Positions 1 to 7,450 of a stretch of 64,000 bases of DNA are shown here, in pieces. Location of the stretch: positions 188,501-252,500 of the forward strand of contig NZ_UIDD01000012.1 in the NCBI RefSeq assembly GCF_900497695.1, written 5' to 3'. The translations under genes were made by a program, and so were the position numbers. This DNA comes from Pseudomonas wadenswilerensis. Its GTDB lineage: Bacteria; Pseudomonadota; Gammaproteobacteria; Pseudomonadales; Pseudomonadaceae. The number at the start of each line of letters is the position of its first letter. The first letter of the stretch is position 1. The notes beneath the pieces were generated by a model that saw only the letters and a program-made list of their open reading frames with translations, was not told the DNA's origin and ran no database searches.

Positions 1-392
1 CGTGCCTCGGTGTAACGCATGGCAGCGAAGGACTTCGGATCGTCCGGCGCACCCCAGTTGCCCTGGCCATCGACCAGGGTGTAGCGGTAGCTGAACGGCT
101 GCGCCATCAGCACCATGGCTTCGTAGCAAGCCGAATCGCCATGGGGGTGGAACTTGCCGAGCACGTCACCGACGGTACGCGCCGACTTCTTGTGCTTGGA
201 GTCGGCGTCCAGGCCCAGTTCGCTCATGGCGTAGACGATGCGCCGTTGCACCGGCTTCAGGCCGTCGCCGATATGCGGCAAGGCCCGGTCCATGATCACG
301 TACATGGAGTAGTTGAGGTAGGCCTGTTCGGTGAAGTCAGCCAGTGACCGGCGCTCTACGCCATCGAGGCTGAGATCAAGGGAGTCGCTCAT
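1..392 (-). CDS. parC: DNA topoisomerase IV subunit A, N-terminal part (runs off the window)
   Basis: ParC is the DNA-cleaving and rejoining subunit of topoisomerase IV, which decatenates daughter chromosomes with ParE. Only the first 130 codons are present; the gene continues past base 1. The translation opens MSDSLDLSLDGVERRS and runs into the conserved breakage-reunion domain (NYSMYVIMDRALP, then GDGLKPVQRRIVYAM). The catalytic tyrosine falls at about residue 127 in the AAMRYTE segment. The quinolone-resistance positions are visible as Ser87 (TCG) and Glu91 (GAA) in HGDSACYEAM, the susceptible-type residues. The start is the ATG at base 392. It lies 10 bp downstream of the aspartic protease stop in the same minus-strand run that begins with parE, so parE and parC probably share transcripts. 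Identity is certain; the length is not visible. Confidence 0.97.
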   Translation of the reverse strand, partial: MSDSLDLSLDGVERRSLADFTEQAYLNYSMYVIMDRALPHIGDGLKPVQRRIVYAMSELGLDADSKHKKSARTVGDVLGKFHPHGDSACYEAMVLMAQPFSYRYTLVDGQGNWGAPDDPKSFAAMRYTEA

Positions 393-402
393 GCGGGCCT
401 CA

Positions 403-921
403 TCATTTCAGGTTCTGGCGCAGCAGCAAGGTGCCGCCACGCTGGGTAAATTCGAGTTGTTTCAGGGCACTCATGCCCAGTAATACCTGTTCGCCATCCA
501 GCCCCGGCACCACCAGCGCGCGCACATTGCGCAGGAGGATATCGCCCAGTTGCAGCTGATCCAGCCGCGTGCGGTAGCCCTGGGTGCGGCCATTGGCGGT
601 ACTCAGCATCACCGGCGCACCGCGCTCCAGGCCAAGCTTGCCGGCCAGGGCTTCGGGAATCGCCACGTCGGTCGCCCCGGTATCGAGCAGAAAATGTACC
701 GTCTGACCGTTTATCCGGCCATCGGCGACGAAATGTCCCTGGCCATTACCGGCCAGCTGCACTTCGATGTAACCCTCGCCATGTTGCGAGGTGACCACGG
801 CATTGGGGTTGGCCTGACGCTGTTCCCACTCGCCGAAAAAGCGCGTGGCCAGGAACAGACCGGCCGCCCAGGCGAGGATCAGCAGTATCCGGCCTGCACG
901 CTTGCCCGGCGGCTGGCTCAC
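403..921 (-). CDS. Retropepsin-like (clan AA) aspartic protease, membrane-anchored
   Basis: A 172-residue protein with an N-terminal hydrophobic segment (about residues 11-26), then a single aspartic protease-like domain. The motif LLDTGATDVAIP at about residue 77 is the DTG active-site loop of the retropepsin-like family often labelled TIGR02281/clan AA. Such proteins have one DTG motif and would have to dimerise to be active, which is family knowledge. A second conserved stretch (LLGMSALKQLEF, near residue 150) is the usual C-terminal loop of these domains. Its start overlaps the end of the upstream esterase-like gene by 4 bp (ATGA), and its stop lies 10 bp before parC, so it is co-transcribed with the topoisomerase genes. 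Substrate unknown; the membrane anchor suggests a periplasmic domain. Confidence 0.85.
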   Translation of the reverse strand: MSQPPGKRAGRILLILAWAAGLFLATRFFGEWEQRQANPNAVVTSQHGEGYIEVQLAGNGQGHFVADGRINGQTVHFLLDTGATDVAIPEALAGKLGLERGAPVMLSTANGRTQGYRTRLDQLQLGDILLRNVRALVVPGLDGEQVLLGMSALKQLEFTQRGGTLLLRQNLK

Positions 922-1904
922 GATTTGGCACTCCAGCCACCGGCCGGCGCGGCAAAGCGCCAGACGATCGGTCGCGATTCGCCGTCCTGGCGGGTCGCAC
1001 CGTTGTTGTCCAGGCCGATCCAGGCGCCCTTGTCATCGATCACCAGCGCTTCGGCCAAGCCAAAGGGTTGTGAGTAACGCCGAGGTTCGGCCAGGGCATC
1101 GGCGGCAAATGACCAGCAGCGTTCGACCTTGGCAGTCTGCGCGTCCCGCCGGCAGATCCGGTAGGCATTGCGTTCCAGGGTAAAAAGCTTGTCGTTGAAC
1201 AGCGCCAGGTCGGCAAAGTCCCGCGCGACCGGGCGCGGCTTGGCCATCTGCGGCGGTTGCATCTCGACCCCGGCTTCGCTGAGCAGCACGCAGCCGTTGC
1301 CACAGTTCCAGGTGGTTTGCTGGCGATTGATCAACAGCAGGCCACGGCGCTCGCGCTCGGCCGCCAGCCAGATACGGTCACCGGCCGGGCTCACCGCCAG
1401 GCCTTCGAACAGCGCGTTGAAATGCAACAACATGCCGCTGGCCCGCGCCTGGCGGACCATGCTCGAGTCGATCTTCAGCCAGTTGGGCGCGCCCTCCACC
1501 GGGACCTGCAGCACTGCCGCATGGGCTTCGCTGACCAGGTAGTGATTGCCGGCGGCATCGCAGCTCAGGCCTTCAAAATCCAGCTCGCCGCCGCGCACCT
1601 GCGAGGCGGCCCAGGTACGCGAACGCAAGCCCCACGGCAAGCCGCTTTCCGGTACCGGTGGTACCTCCATGTGCAGCGCTTGCGCTTGCCACACGGAGGC
1701 CGAGGTATCCAGGCGGTAGAGCAGCTCGTCGTCACGGTCAGAAACCGCCCACAGGCCGCCACGGCATTCGCTCAAGCCGGACAGGTTGCCGCCGCGCATG
1801 CCTTCGACCGGGTGCTCGGCGACCAGCTTGAGTTCAGGCCACGGCGCTGCCAGTGCGGGAAGCGTCAACAGCGCCAGTGCTGCAGTCAGGGCCAGACGTA
1901 TCAA
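918..1904 (-). CDS. Secreted esterase-like/phytase-family protein
   Basis: A 328-residue protein that starts with a clear signal peptide (MIRLALTAALALLTLPALAA, cleavage expected after about residue 20), so it should be periplasmic or surface-exposed. The body has the features of the 'esterase-like activity of phytase' family: GNLSGLSECRGGLWAVSDRD near residue 39, then repeated blade-like strands suggesting a beta-propeller. I see no classical GxSxG lipase motif, so esterase activity should not be assumed. It overlaps parE by 4 bp upstream (start 1904, parE stop 1901) and the aspartic protease by 4 bp downstream, a tightly coupled run. Two cysteines near residues 198-202 could form a disulfide. 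The family assignment is fairly secure; the substrate is unknown. Confidence 0.75.
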   Translation of the reverse strand: MIRLALTAALALLTLPALAAPWPELKLVAEHPVEGMRGGNLSGLSECRGGLWAVSDRDDELLYRLDTSASVWQAQALHMEVPPVPESGLPWGLRSRTWAASQVRGGELDFEGLSCDAAGNHYLVSEAHAAVLQVPVEGAPNWLKIDSSMVRQARASGMLLHFNALFEGLAVSPAGDRIWLAAERERRGLLLINRQQTTWNCGNGCVLLSEAGVEMQPPQMAKPRPVARDFADLALFNDKLFTLERNAYRICRRDAQTAKVERCWSFAADALAEPRRYSQPFGLAEALVIDDKGAWIGLDNNGATRQDGESRPIVWRFAAPAGGWSAKS

Positions 1905-3805
1905 GCCAGGACCTCGGCCAGGTTACCTTTGGATTCCAGCCAGCTCTTGCGATCGCCGGCGCGCTTTTTGGCCAGCAGCATGTCCATTATCTCGCGGGTG
2001 CCGTCCAGATCGTCCAGGGTCAGCTGGACCAGGCGCCGGGTGTTCGGGTCCATGGTGGTCTCGCGCAGCTGCGGCGGGTTCATCTCACCCAGGCCCTTGA
2101 ATCGAGTGACCTGCGGCTTGCCGCGTTTCTTCTCGGCCACCAGGCGGTCGAGGATGCCGTCGCGTTCGGCTTCGTCGAGGGCGTAGTAGATTTCCTTGCC
2201 CAGGTCGATGCGGTACAGCGGCGGCATGGCTACATACACATGGCCAGCCTCGACCAGCGGGCGGAAGTGCTGGACGAACAGCGCGCAAAGCAAGGTGGCG
2301 ATGTGCAGGCCGTCGGAGTCGGCGTCGGCGAGGATGCAAATCTTGCCGTAACGCAGCTGGCTCATGTCGGCAGCGCCGGGATCGACACCAATGGCCACGG
2401 CAATGTTGTGCACTTCCTGGCTGGCAAGCACTTCGCCGCCATCGACTTCCCAAGTGTTGAGGATCTTGCCGCGCAGCGGCAGGATGGCCTGGAACTCTTT
2501 GTCACGCGCCTGCTTGGCCGAACCACCTGCCGAGTCACCCTCGACCAGGAACAGCTCGGCGCGCATCGGGTCCTGCCCGGCACAGTCAGCCAGCTTGCCA
2601 GGCAGTGCCGGGCCCTGGGTGACGCGCTTGCGCTCGACCTTCTTGCTCGCTTTCAGACGCCGGCCGGCGTTGTTGATCGCCAGTTCCGCCAGTTGCATAC
2701 CCAGCTCGGGGTGGGCGTTGAGCCACAGGCTGAAGGCATCCTTGACCACGCCGGAAACGAACGCGGCGGCCTCGCGGGAGGACAGGCGCTCTTTGGTCTG
2801 CCCGGAGAACTGCGGCTCCTGCATCTTCATCGAGAGCACGAAGCTGATGCGCTCCCAGACGTCTTCCGGCGCCAGCTTGACGCCGCGCGGCAGCAGGTTG
2901 CGGAACTCGCAGAACTCGCGCATGGCATCGAGCAGGCCCTGGCGCAGGCCGTTGACGTGGGTACCGCCCTGGGCCGTGGGAATCAGGTTGACGTAGCTTT
3001 CCTGGACGCTGTCGCCGCCTTCGGGCAGCCACAGCAGGGCCCAGTCGGCGGCTTCCTTGTTGCCGGCCAGGCTGCCGCAGAACGGCTCGTCGGGCAGGCG
3101 CAGGTAGTCGCTGACCGAATCGACCAGATAGGAACGCAGGCCGTCTTCGTAGTGCCACTCGACCTTCTCGCCGGTGCCTTTGTCTTCGAAGCTGACCAGC
3201 AGCCCCGGGCACAATACGGCCTTGGCCTTGAGCACATGCTTGAGGCGGCTGATGGAGAACTTCGGCGAATCGAAATACTTCGGGTCGGGGGCGAAATACA
3301 CGCTGGTGCCGGTGTTGCGCTTGCCAACGCTACCGACCACTTCCAGTTCGGTGGCCTTGTAGCCATCGGCGAAGGTCATCTGGTACTCGTTGCCGTCGCG
3401 CTTGACCTTGACCCGCACCTGGCTGGACAAGGCGTTGACCACCGAAATACCGACCCCGTGCAGACCGCCGGAGAACTGGTAGTTCTTGTTGGAGAACTTG
3501 CCGCCGGCGTGCAGTTTGGTGAGGATCAGCTCGACCCCGGAGACGCCTTCTTCAGGGTGGATGTCCACCGGCATGCCGCGACCATCGTCGGACACTTCCA
3601 GGGAATGGTCGGCGTGGAGGATCACCTGCACCGACTTGGCGTGCCCGGCCAGGGCTTCGTCGACACTGTTGTCGATCACTTCCTGGGCCAGGTGGTTCGG
3701 CCGGCTGGTATCGGTGTACATGCCCGGGCGCTTGCGCACCGGGTCAAGGCCGGAGAGGACTTCGATGGCGTCTGCGTTATAGGCACTAGCGCTGGGAATG
3801 GCCAT
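1901..3805 (-). CDS. parE: DNA topoisomerase IV subunit B
   Basis: ParE is the ATPase subunit of topoisomerase IV and partners with ParC. The 634-residue length is normal for the family. The N-terminal GHKL ATPase domain shows VIDNSVDEALAG (Mg-binding Asn), DDGRGMPVDIHPEEG and GGLHGVGISVVNALS. The TOPRIM part has VEGDSAGGSAKQARD near residue 422, ILPLRGKILNTWEV, and the acidic pair in ILADADSDGLH. The C-terminus carries RFKGLGEMNPPQLRETTM. The start is the ATG at 3805. Downstream genes follow with 4-bp overlaps (esterase-like protein, aspartic protease) and then parC, so parE and parC are separated by two unrelated genes but lie in one direction. This is a housekeeping essential gene and its identity is certain. 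Confidence 0.98.
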   Translation of the reverse strand: MAIPSASAYNADAIEVLSGLDPVRKRPGMYTDTSRPNHLAQEVIDNSVDEALAGHAKSVQVILHADHSLEVSDDGRGMPVDIHPEEGVSGVELILTKLHAGGKFSNKNYQFSGGLHGVGISVVNALSSQVRVKVKRDGNEYQMTFADGYKATELEVVGSVGKRNTGTSVYFAPDPKYFDSPKFSISRLKHVLKAKAVLCPGLLVSFEDKGTGEKVEWHYEDGLRSYLVDSVSDYLRLPDEPFCGSLAGNKEAADWALLWLPEGGDSVQESYVNLIPTAQGGTHVNGLRQGLLDAMREFCEFRNLLPRGVKLAPEDVWERISFVLSMKMQEPQFSGQTKERLSSREAAAFVSGVVKDAFSLWLNAHPELGMQLAELAINNAGRRLKASKKVERKRVTQGPALPGKLADCAGQDPMRAELFLVEGDSAGGSAKQARDKEFQAILPLRGKILNTWEVDGGEVLASQEVHNIAVAIGVDPGAADMSQLRYGKICILADADSDGLHIATLLCALFVQHFRPLVEAGHVYVAMPPLYRIDLGKEIYYALDEAERDGILDRLVAEKKRGKPQVTRFKGLGEMNPPQLRETTMDPNTRRLVQLTLDDLDGTREIMDMLLAKKRAGDRKSWLESKGNLAEVLA

Positions 3806-3841
3806 GGGTTCTCGTCGTCAGTCGTGGGTGAAAATAGGTTA

Positions 3842-4450
3842 TCAAAATACAGAAAAATCGAGCGTTTGATACTGCTGCGGGGCAATACCGGCAAAGCTCA
3901 GCAGGGTCGGCAAGCGTTCGGCAAAACCCTGGAAGCTATGGTCGCCACCGGCCTGGATGCGCAGCGCGCAGGCACGGTAGAACTGCTCGGCCTGGCGGTA
4001 GTCCAGGGTTTCATCGGCGGTTTGCAGCCACACCTGAAAGCGCCCAGCATCGATCGGCGCTGGCACTTCCAGTTCGGCCAGGGCCTGCACGTGGTCCAGG
4101 GTCAGTTCCCAGGTTTCGCCGGTGTAGAGGTTCTGCTGGGGTCCCAGGTAGCCGTCGAACAGCCGGTGCGGGTTGACCGCCGGATTGATCAGCAGGGCCT
4201 TGAGCCCGTGGCGCTCGGCCAGATGGGTGGCATAGTAGCCGCCGAGCGAGCTGCCGACCAGTAATGGCGATTCGAGCTCGGCAATGGCAGCTTGCAGCTG
4301 GGCGATGGCCTGGCGCGGGTGATGATGCAGAGCCGGAACCCGCAGACGCTCGCCCAGCCCCAACTGCTCCATGACCGCTACCAGCTGGCAGGCCTTCTTC
4401 GACGACGGCGCGCTGTTGAACCCGTGAATATAGAGAATCGAACCCGACAT
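3842..4450 (-). CDS. yqiA: YqiA-like alpha/beta-fold esterase
   Basis: A 202-residue small alpha/beta hydrolase of the YqiA/YcfP (UPF0227) family. The N-terminus reads ILYIHGFNSAPSSKKA, giving the oxyanion-hole segment, and the nucleophile elbow is VGSSLGGYYATHL with Ser at about residue 88. A C-terminal AGGDHSFQGF supplies the expected catalytic Asp/His region. E. coli YqiA has been reported to hydrolyse short acyl esters; that function is family knowledge rather than something visible here. It sits between cpdA and parE in the same orientation, matching the conserved enterobacterial order nudF-yqiB-cpdA-yqiA-parE, with 36 bp to the parE start. Cytoplasmic, since no signal peptide is present. 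Confidence 0.9.
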   Translation of the reverse strand: MSGSILYIHGFNSAPSSKKACQLVAVMEQLGLGERLRVPALHHHPRQAIAQLQAAIAELESPLLVGSSLGGYYATHLAERHGLKALLINPAVNPHRLFDGYLGPQQNLYTGETWELTLDHVQALAELEVPAPIDAGRFQVWLQTADETLDYRQAEQFYRACALRIQAGGDHSFQGFAERLPTLLSFAGIAPQQYQTLDFSVF

Positions 4451-4553
4451 GCCGCCCCCGATGCGCCTTGAGTGCCTGGAACGCCAGGCAGGAAAGCGCG
4501 CATTTTAGCCTGTTCGACAGCAGATGGAGCAGTTTCAGCGATTTGGCAACACT

Positions 4554-5369
4554 CTAGTAGCCGTCGCCTTCGTAATCGACAGTGAATTCGAAGCCAGTCA
4601 CCCGCGACACGCCGGTGTCGATCGAGCCATCCGGCTGCAGGCGCAGCCAGCGGTAGCCGGGGGCCTGCTCGCCAACCTTGAAGTCTTCACTGCGCGGCTC
4701 GAACTGGATGCAGGTCGACGGTGAGGCCAATAGCCGCACGCCGTCGCGAACCTGGTCCCATTCCTGGTGGATATGCCCCCAGAGCAAGGCGCGCACCTGT
4801 GGATAACCTTTGAGTACGGCAAACAGCGCATCAGCGTTGCGCAAGCCGATCGGCGCCATCCAGGCGCATTCGATAGGCACCGGCTGGTGATGGAAGCAGA
4901 TCAGGTGATGGCGTTCGGGCGCTTCGCTCAAGGCCTGCTCAAGCAAGCGGAGCTGCCCGTCATCGAGCAACCCCGGCACCGAACCCGACACTGCCGAGTT
5001 GAGCATCAGAATTCGCCAGTTGCCCATATCCACCACGGGATCGAGCAGCGCGGTGCCCTGCGTCGCCTGCTCCATCGGCAACGGTTCGTCATGGTTGCCG
5101 GCAAGCCAGCGCGCCGGGGCCTGGAGGCTGGCGGTCAGGTCACGAAAACAGGTGTAGGACTCCACCGAGCCATCCTGGGACAGGTCACCGGTGGCCAGCA
5201 CCAGGTCGATCCGCGGTTGCTCGTCGCGCACCCGTTCAATCACGCGCTGCAGGCTGTCGCGGGTGTTCATGCCCAGCAGCGTGCCTTGCGGGTCGGCAAA
5301 CAGATGACTGTCGGTCAGTTGCACCAGGTACACCGGCGCGTCGCGAAGTGGGATCGATGGTTGCGGCAA
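4554..5369 (-). CDS. cpdA: 3',5'-cyclic-AMP phosphodiesterase
   Basis: CpdA hydrolyses cAMP to AMP and so tunes Crp/Vfr signalling. The 271-residue protein carries the full calcineurin-like metallophosphoesterase motif set in order: QLTDSHLF (DxH) near residue 17, ATGDLSQDG (GDxxxD), AGNHDEP (GNHD), ICFHHQP and WGHIHQEWD (GHxH). These residues bind the two-metal centre. No signal peptide is present, so it acts in the cytoplasm. It is flanked by DUF1249/nudF upstream and yqiA/parE downstream on the same strand, the arrangement seen in many gamma-proteobacteria. About 100 bp separate it from yqiA, so an internal promoter is possible. The start ATG at 5369 gives MPQPSIPLRDAPVYLVQLTD, the expected length. 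High confidence. Confidence 0.95.
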   Translation of the reverse strand: MPQPSIPLRDAPVYLVQLTDSHLFADPQGTLLGMNTRDSLQRVIERVRDEQPRIDLVLATGDLSQDGSVESYTCFRDLTASLQAPARWLAGNHDEPLPMEQATQGTALLDPVVDMGNWRILMLNSAVSGSVPGLLDDGQLRLLEQALSEAPERHHLICFHHQPVPIECAWMAPIGLRNADALFAVLKGYPQVRALLWGHIHQEWDQVRDGVRLLASPSTCIQFEPRSEDFKVGEQAPGYRWLRLQPDGSIDTGVSRVTGFEFTVDYEGDGY

Positions 5370-5453
5370 GGGCCGACTCCTTGAACGGATTCAGCGCGAT
5401 TATGGCGGCTGGCGGGCTTTGCGCAAATACTCGAAAACGACCGCCATCACATT

Positions 5454-5906
5454 TCAGCGAACGACGGCCAGCTCATGGCCACAGGCCAGGCAATGGCTCA
5501 GCCACTCACCGAGGAACAGATTGAGCTGGGCTTTTTCGTCCGGCTGGTGCATGGCGGCATTGGGGTACGGATAGATGCTGCGAAAACGCCGGGCGTGCTC
5601 GGCGCTGACCACCTCGGCCATGCGCGCGTCGTGGTAGACCTGCACCTCCAGCTGCGGCACCGGCAGCCAGGGCAAGCTGTGCTCCTGGCGCACGCGCAGG
5701 GTAGTGGTGTAGGGGCAGGCGAGCACTACATCGAGAACCAGGACGCCGAGCATCTGGTCGCCTTGGGTCATGCCGATCCGGCGCGAGCTCTGGGTGCTGC
5801 GCATGTCGGGCAACAGGCGCATCAAGCGCGCATAGTTGGCCTCGCAGGCAGCCTGCAACCCGACCAGATCGACCCGGTAGCGCTCGCGCAGCAGATTCAC
5901 GACCAT
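5454..5906 (-). CDS. yqiB: DUF1249 family protein (YqiB-like)
   Basis: A 150-residue cytoplasmic protein matching the DUF1249/YqiB family in position and appearance: it begins LLRERYRVDLVGLQAACEANYARLMRLLPD and has the late YPNAAMHQPDEKAQLNLFLGEWLSHCLACG segment. The two C-terminal cysteines are seen in that last stretch. No enzymatic motif is evident and the family has no established function. Its start overlaps the nudF stop by 10 bp, so the two are translationally coupled, and cpdA follows 84 bp downstream. The pairing nudF-yqiB-cpdA is conserved across gamma-proteobacteria, which hints at a shared nucleotide-related theme, but that is inference only. Confidence 0.85.
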   Translation of the reverse strand: MVVNLLRERYRVDLVGLQAACEANYARLMRLLPDMRSTQSSRRIGMTQGDQMLGVLVLDVVLACPYTTTLRVRQEHSLPWLPVPQLEVQVYHDARMAEVVSAEHARRFRSIYPYPNAAMHQPDEKAQLNLFLGEWLSHCLACGHELAVVR

Positions 5907-6517
5907 AGCCCCCTTACTTCAGCGCGGTTCAAGGCCAGCCATTGCAAGGCAATGATGGTTGCCGCGTTGGCAATTTTGCCGTCGCGCACGGCCTGCAGCG
6001 CATCCTCGAACGCCCAGACCTTGACGCGAATATCCTCGCCCTCTTCCTCCAGCCCGTGCAGGCCTCCGGCCCCAACGCTGCTGCAACGGCCCAGATAAAG
6101 ATGCACAAACTCGTCGCTGCCACCCGGTGACGGAAAATATCGGGTCATCGGCCACAGCGTACTGAACACAAGCCCAGCTTCCTCCTCGGCTTCGCGGTGC
6201 GCAACTTCTTCCGGTTGCTCGTCCTTGTCGATCAGACCGGCGACCAGTTCGATCAACCAGGGGTTTTCGACCTTGCCCATGGCGCCGACCCGGAACTGCT
6301 CGATCAGTACCACTTCATCGCGTTGGGCATCGTAAGGCAGCACGCACACAGCATCGTGACGCACGAACAGCTCGCGGCTGATCTCGCGGCCCATGCCTCC
6401 GGCAAACAGCTCGTGGCGCAGACGCACCTTGTCGAGCCGGTAAAAGCCCTTGTAGCAATTGACCTGATCGATGATCTCGACCTTGCCGGGCGTTGCGTTG
6501 TTGAACGTGTCTGACAT
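5897..6517 (-). CDS. nudF: ADP-ribose pyrophosphatase (Nudix hydrolase)
   Basis: NudF splits ADP-ribose into AMP and ribose-5-phosphate. The Nudix box is intact: AGLIDKDEQPEEV followed by AHREAEEEAGL (GX5EX7REUXEEXGU), near residue 96 of the chosen protein. A longer open frame reaches back to 6568, but I prefer the ATG at 6517 (MSDTFNNATPGKVEII), which gives 206 residues, the usual NudF length, and avoids an arginine-rich unconserved leader. The gene heads a minus-strand set with yqiB (10-bp overlap) and cpdA. Upstream lies a divergent lipoprotein gene across a 186-bp gap that must hold both promoters. Identity is well supported by the motif and by the conserved neighbours. Confidence 0.94.
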   Translation of the reverse strand: MSDTFNNATPGKVEIIDQVNCYKGFYRLDKVRLRHELFAGGMGREISRELFVRHDAVCVLPYDAQRDEVVLIEQFRVGAMGKVENPWLIELVAGLIDKDEQPEEVAHREAEEEAGLVFSTLWPMTRYFPSPGGSDEFVHLYLGRCSSVGAGGLHGLEEEGEDIRVKVWAFEDALQAVRDGKIANAATIIALQWLALNRAEVRGLWS

Positions 6518-6703
6518 GGGAATCCTCATTACCTCATTTACCGCATCGCGCCATCCTAACCTGCGCACCGCCGTGTTTCACCTCTTTAAAGATACCGTCC
6601 AGGCTGCGAGGATAGACACCCCGCTGGTCTATTCAGCTTAGTGGCGAACTGAAGGCCTTGCCGACGGTCCAAGTCCGATCACCTTTGCCTTACAAGGATC
6701 ATC

Positions 6704-7450
6704 ATGACGCTTGTGAAACTGACTTCCGTGGCCGTGCTGGCCCTGGCCCTGGGCGCTTGTCAGAGCCTGTTCCAGCCTAATATGCGCACGCCGCTGGAGG
6801 TCAAGCGCGACCGTTGGGAGCACATCAAGCCCGGTTGCAGCAATGCCGATTGCCCGCTGGTCAACATCGACACCATCCACTTCCCGGCCAACCCCAAGCT
6901 GGACGGGATCGTCGAGAAACGCCTGCTGCAACTGACCCAGGACAACGAGCGCAGCGCCCTGCCCAGCTCGCTCAAAGCCTATGAAGAACAGTTCATGGCC
7001 AGCGCCGAAAGCCGCAACAGCAGCTACCTGCAAGCCAAGGTACGCGAGCAGCATGACGGACTGGTGATCATCGAACTGTCCAGCTATCTCGATACCGGCG
7101 GCGCCCACGGCATGCCCGGGCGCGGCTTCATCAACTATTCGCGCCAGCAGGACAAGGTTCTGACCCTGCAGGACATGCTGGTACCGGGCCAGGAAGCGAC
7201 CTTCTGGAAAACCGCCGAAGAAGCCCACAAAGGCTGGCTGATCAGCACCGGCATGGACAAGGACGCCGAATTCGTCAAGACCTGGCCGTTCCGCCAGACC
7301 CCGCACATCGCCCTGACCTACGGTGCGGTGGTGCTGAAGTACGAGGTCTATGCCATCGCCCCGTACTCCATGGGCCACATCGAGCTGAAAATCCCCTACC
7401 CGCGCCTGAACGGCGTAATCAAGCCGGAGTTGTTTCCCGGTCGCGGCTGA
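6704..7450 (+). CDS. RsiV-family (DUF3298) lipoprotein
   Basis: A 248-residue lipoprotein. The N-terminus MTLVKLTSVAVLALALGAC ends in a lipobox (LGAC), so the mature protein is lipidated at Cys19. The C-terminal half resembles the DUF3298/RsiV domain: GGAHGMPGRGFINYSRQQDKVLTLQDML near residue 125 and FRQTPHIALTYGAVVLKYEVYAIAPYSMG near 205. In Bacillus RsiV this domain binds lysozyme and controls a sigma factor. There is no sigma factor gene here, so I do not infer that role; a cell-envelope function is likely. A ribosome binding site (AAGGAT) sits 6 bp upstream. The last 32 bp overlap the end of cytX, which is convergent. The gene is transcribed alone. Confidence 0.75.
   Translation: MTLVKLTSVAVLALALGACQSLFQPNMRTPLEVKRDRWEHIKPGCSNADCPLVNIDTIHFPANPKLDGIVEKRLLQLTQDNERSALPSSLKAYEEQFMASAESRNSSYLQAKVREQHDGLVIIELSSYLDTGGAHGMPGRGFINYSRQQDKVLTLQDMLVPGQEATFWKTAEEAHKGWLISTGMDKDAEFVKTWPFRQTPHIALTYGAVVLKYEVYAIAPYSMGHIELKIPYPRLNGVIKPELFPGRG

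Noticed and set aside
1853..4264. An 803-codon plus-strand frame over parE
   Set aside because: It lies antisense to parE and yqiA and has no domain features. Frame length alone is not evidence in this composition.
5401..5448. ATGGCGG/CCGCCAT inverted repeat before cpdA
   Set aside because: The arms are seven bases with a 34-base loop and no T-run, so a stable structure is unlikely.
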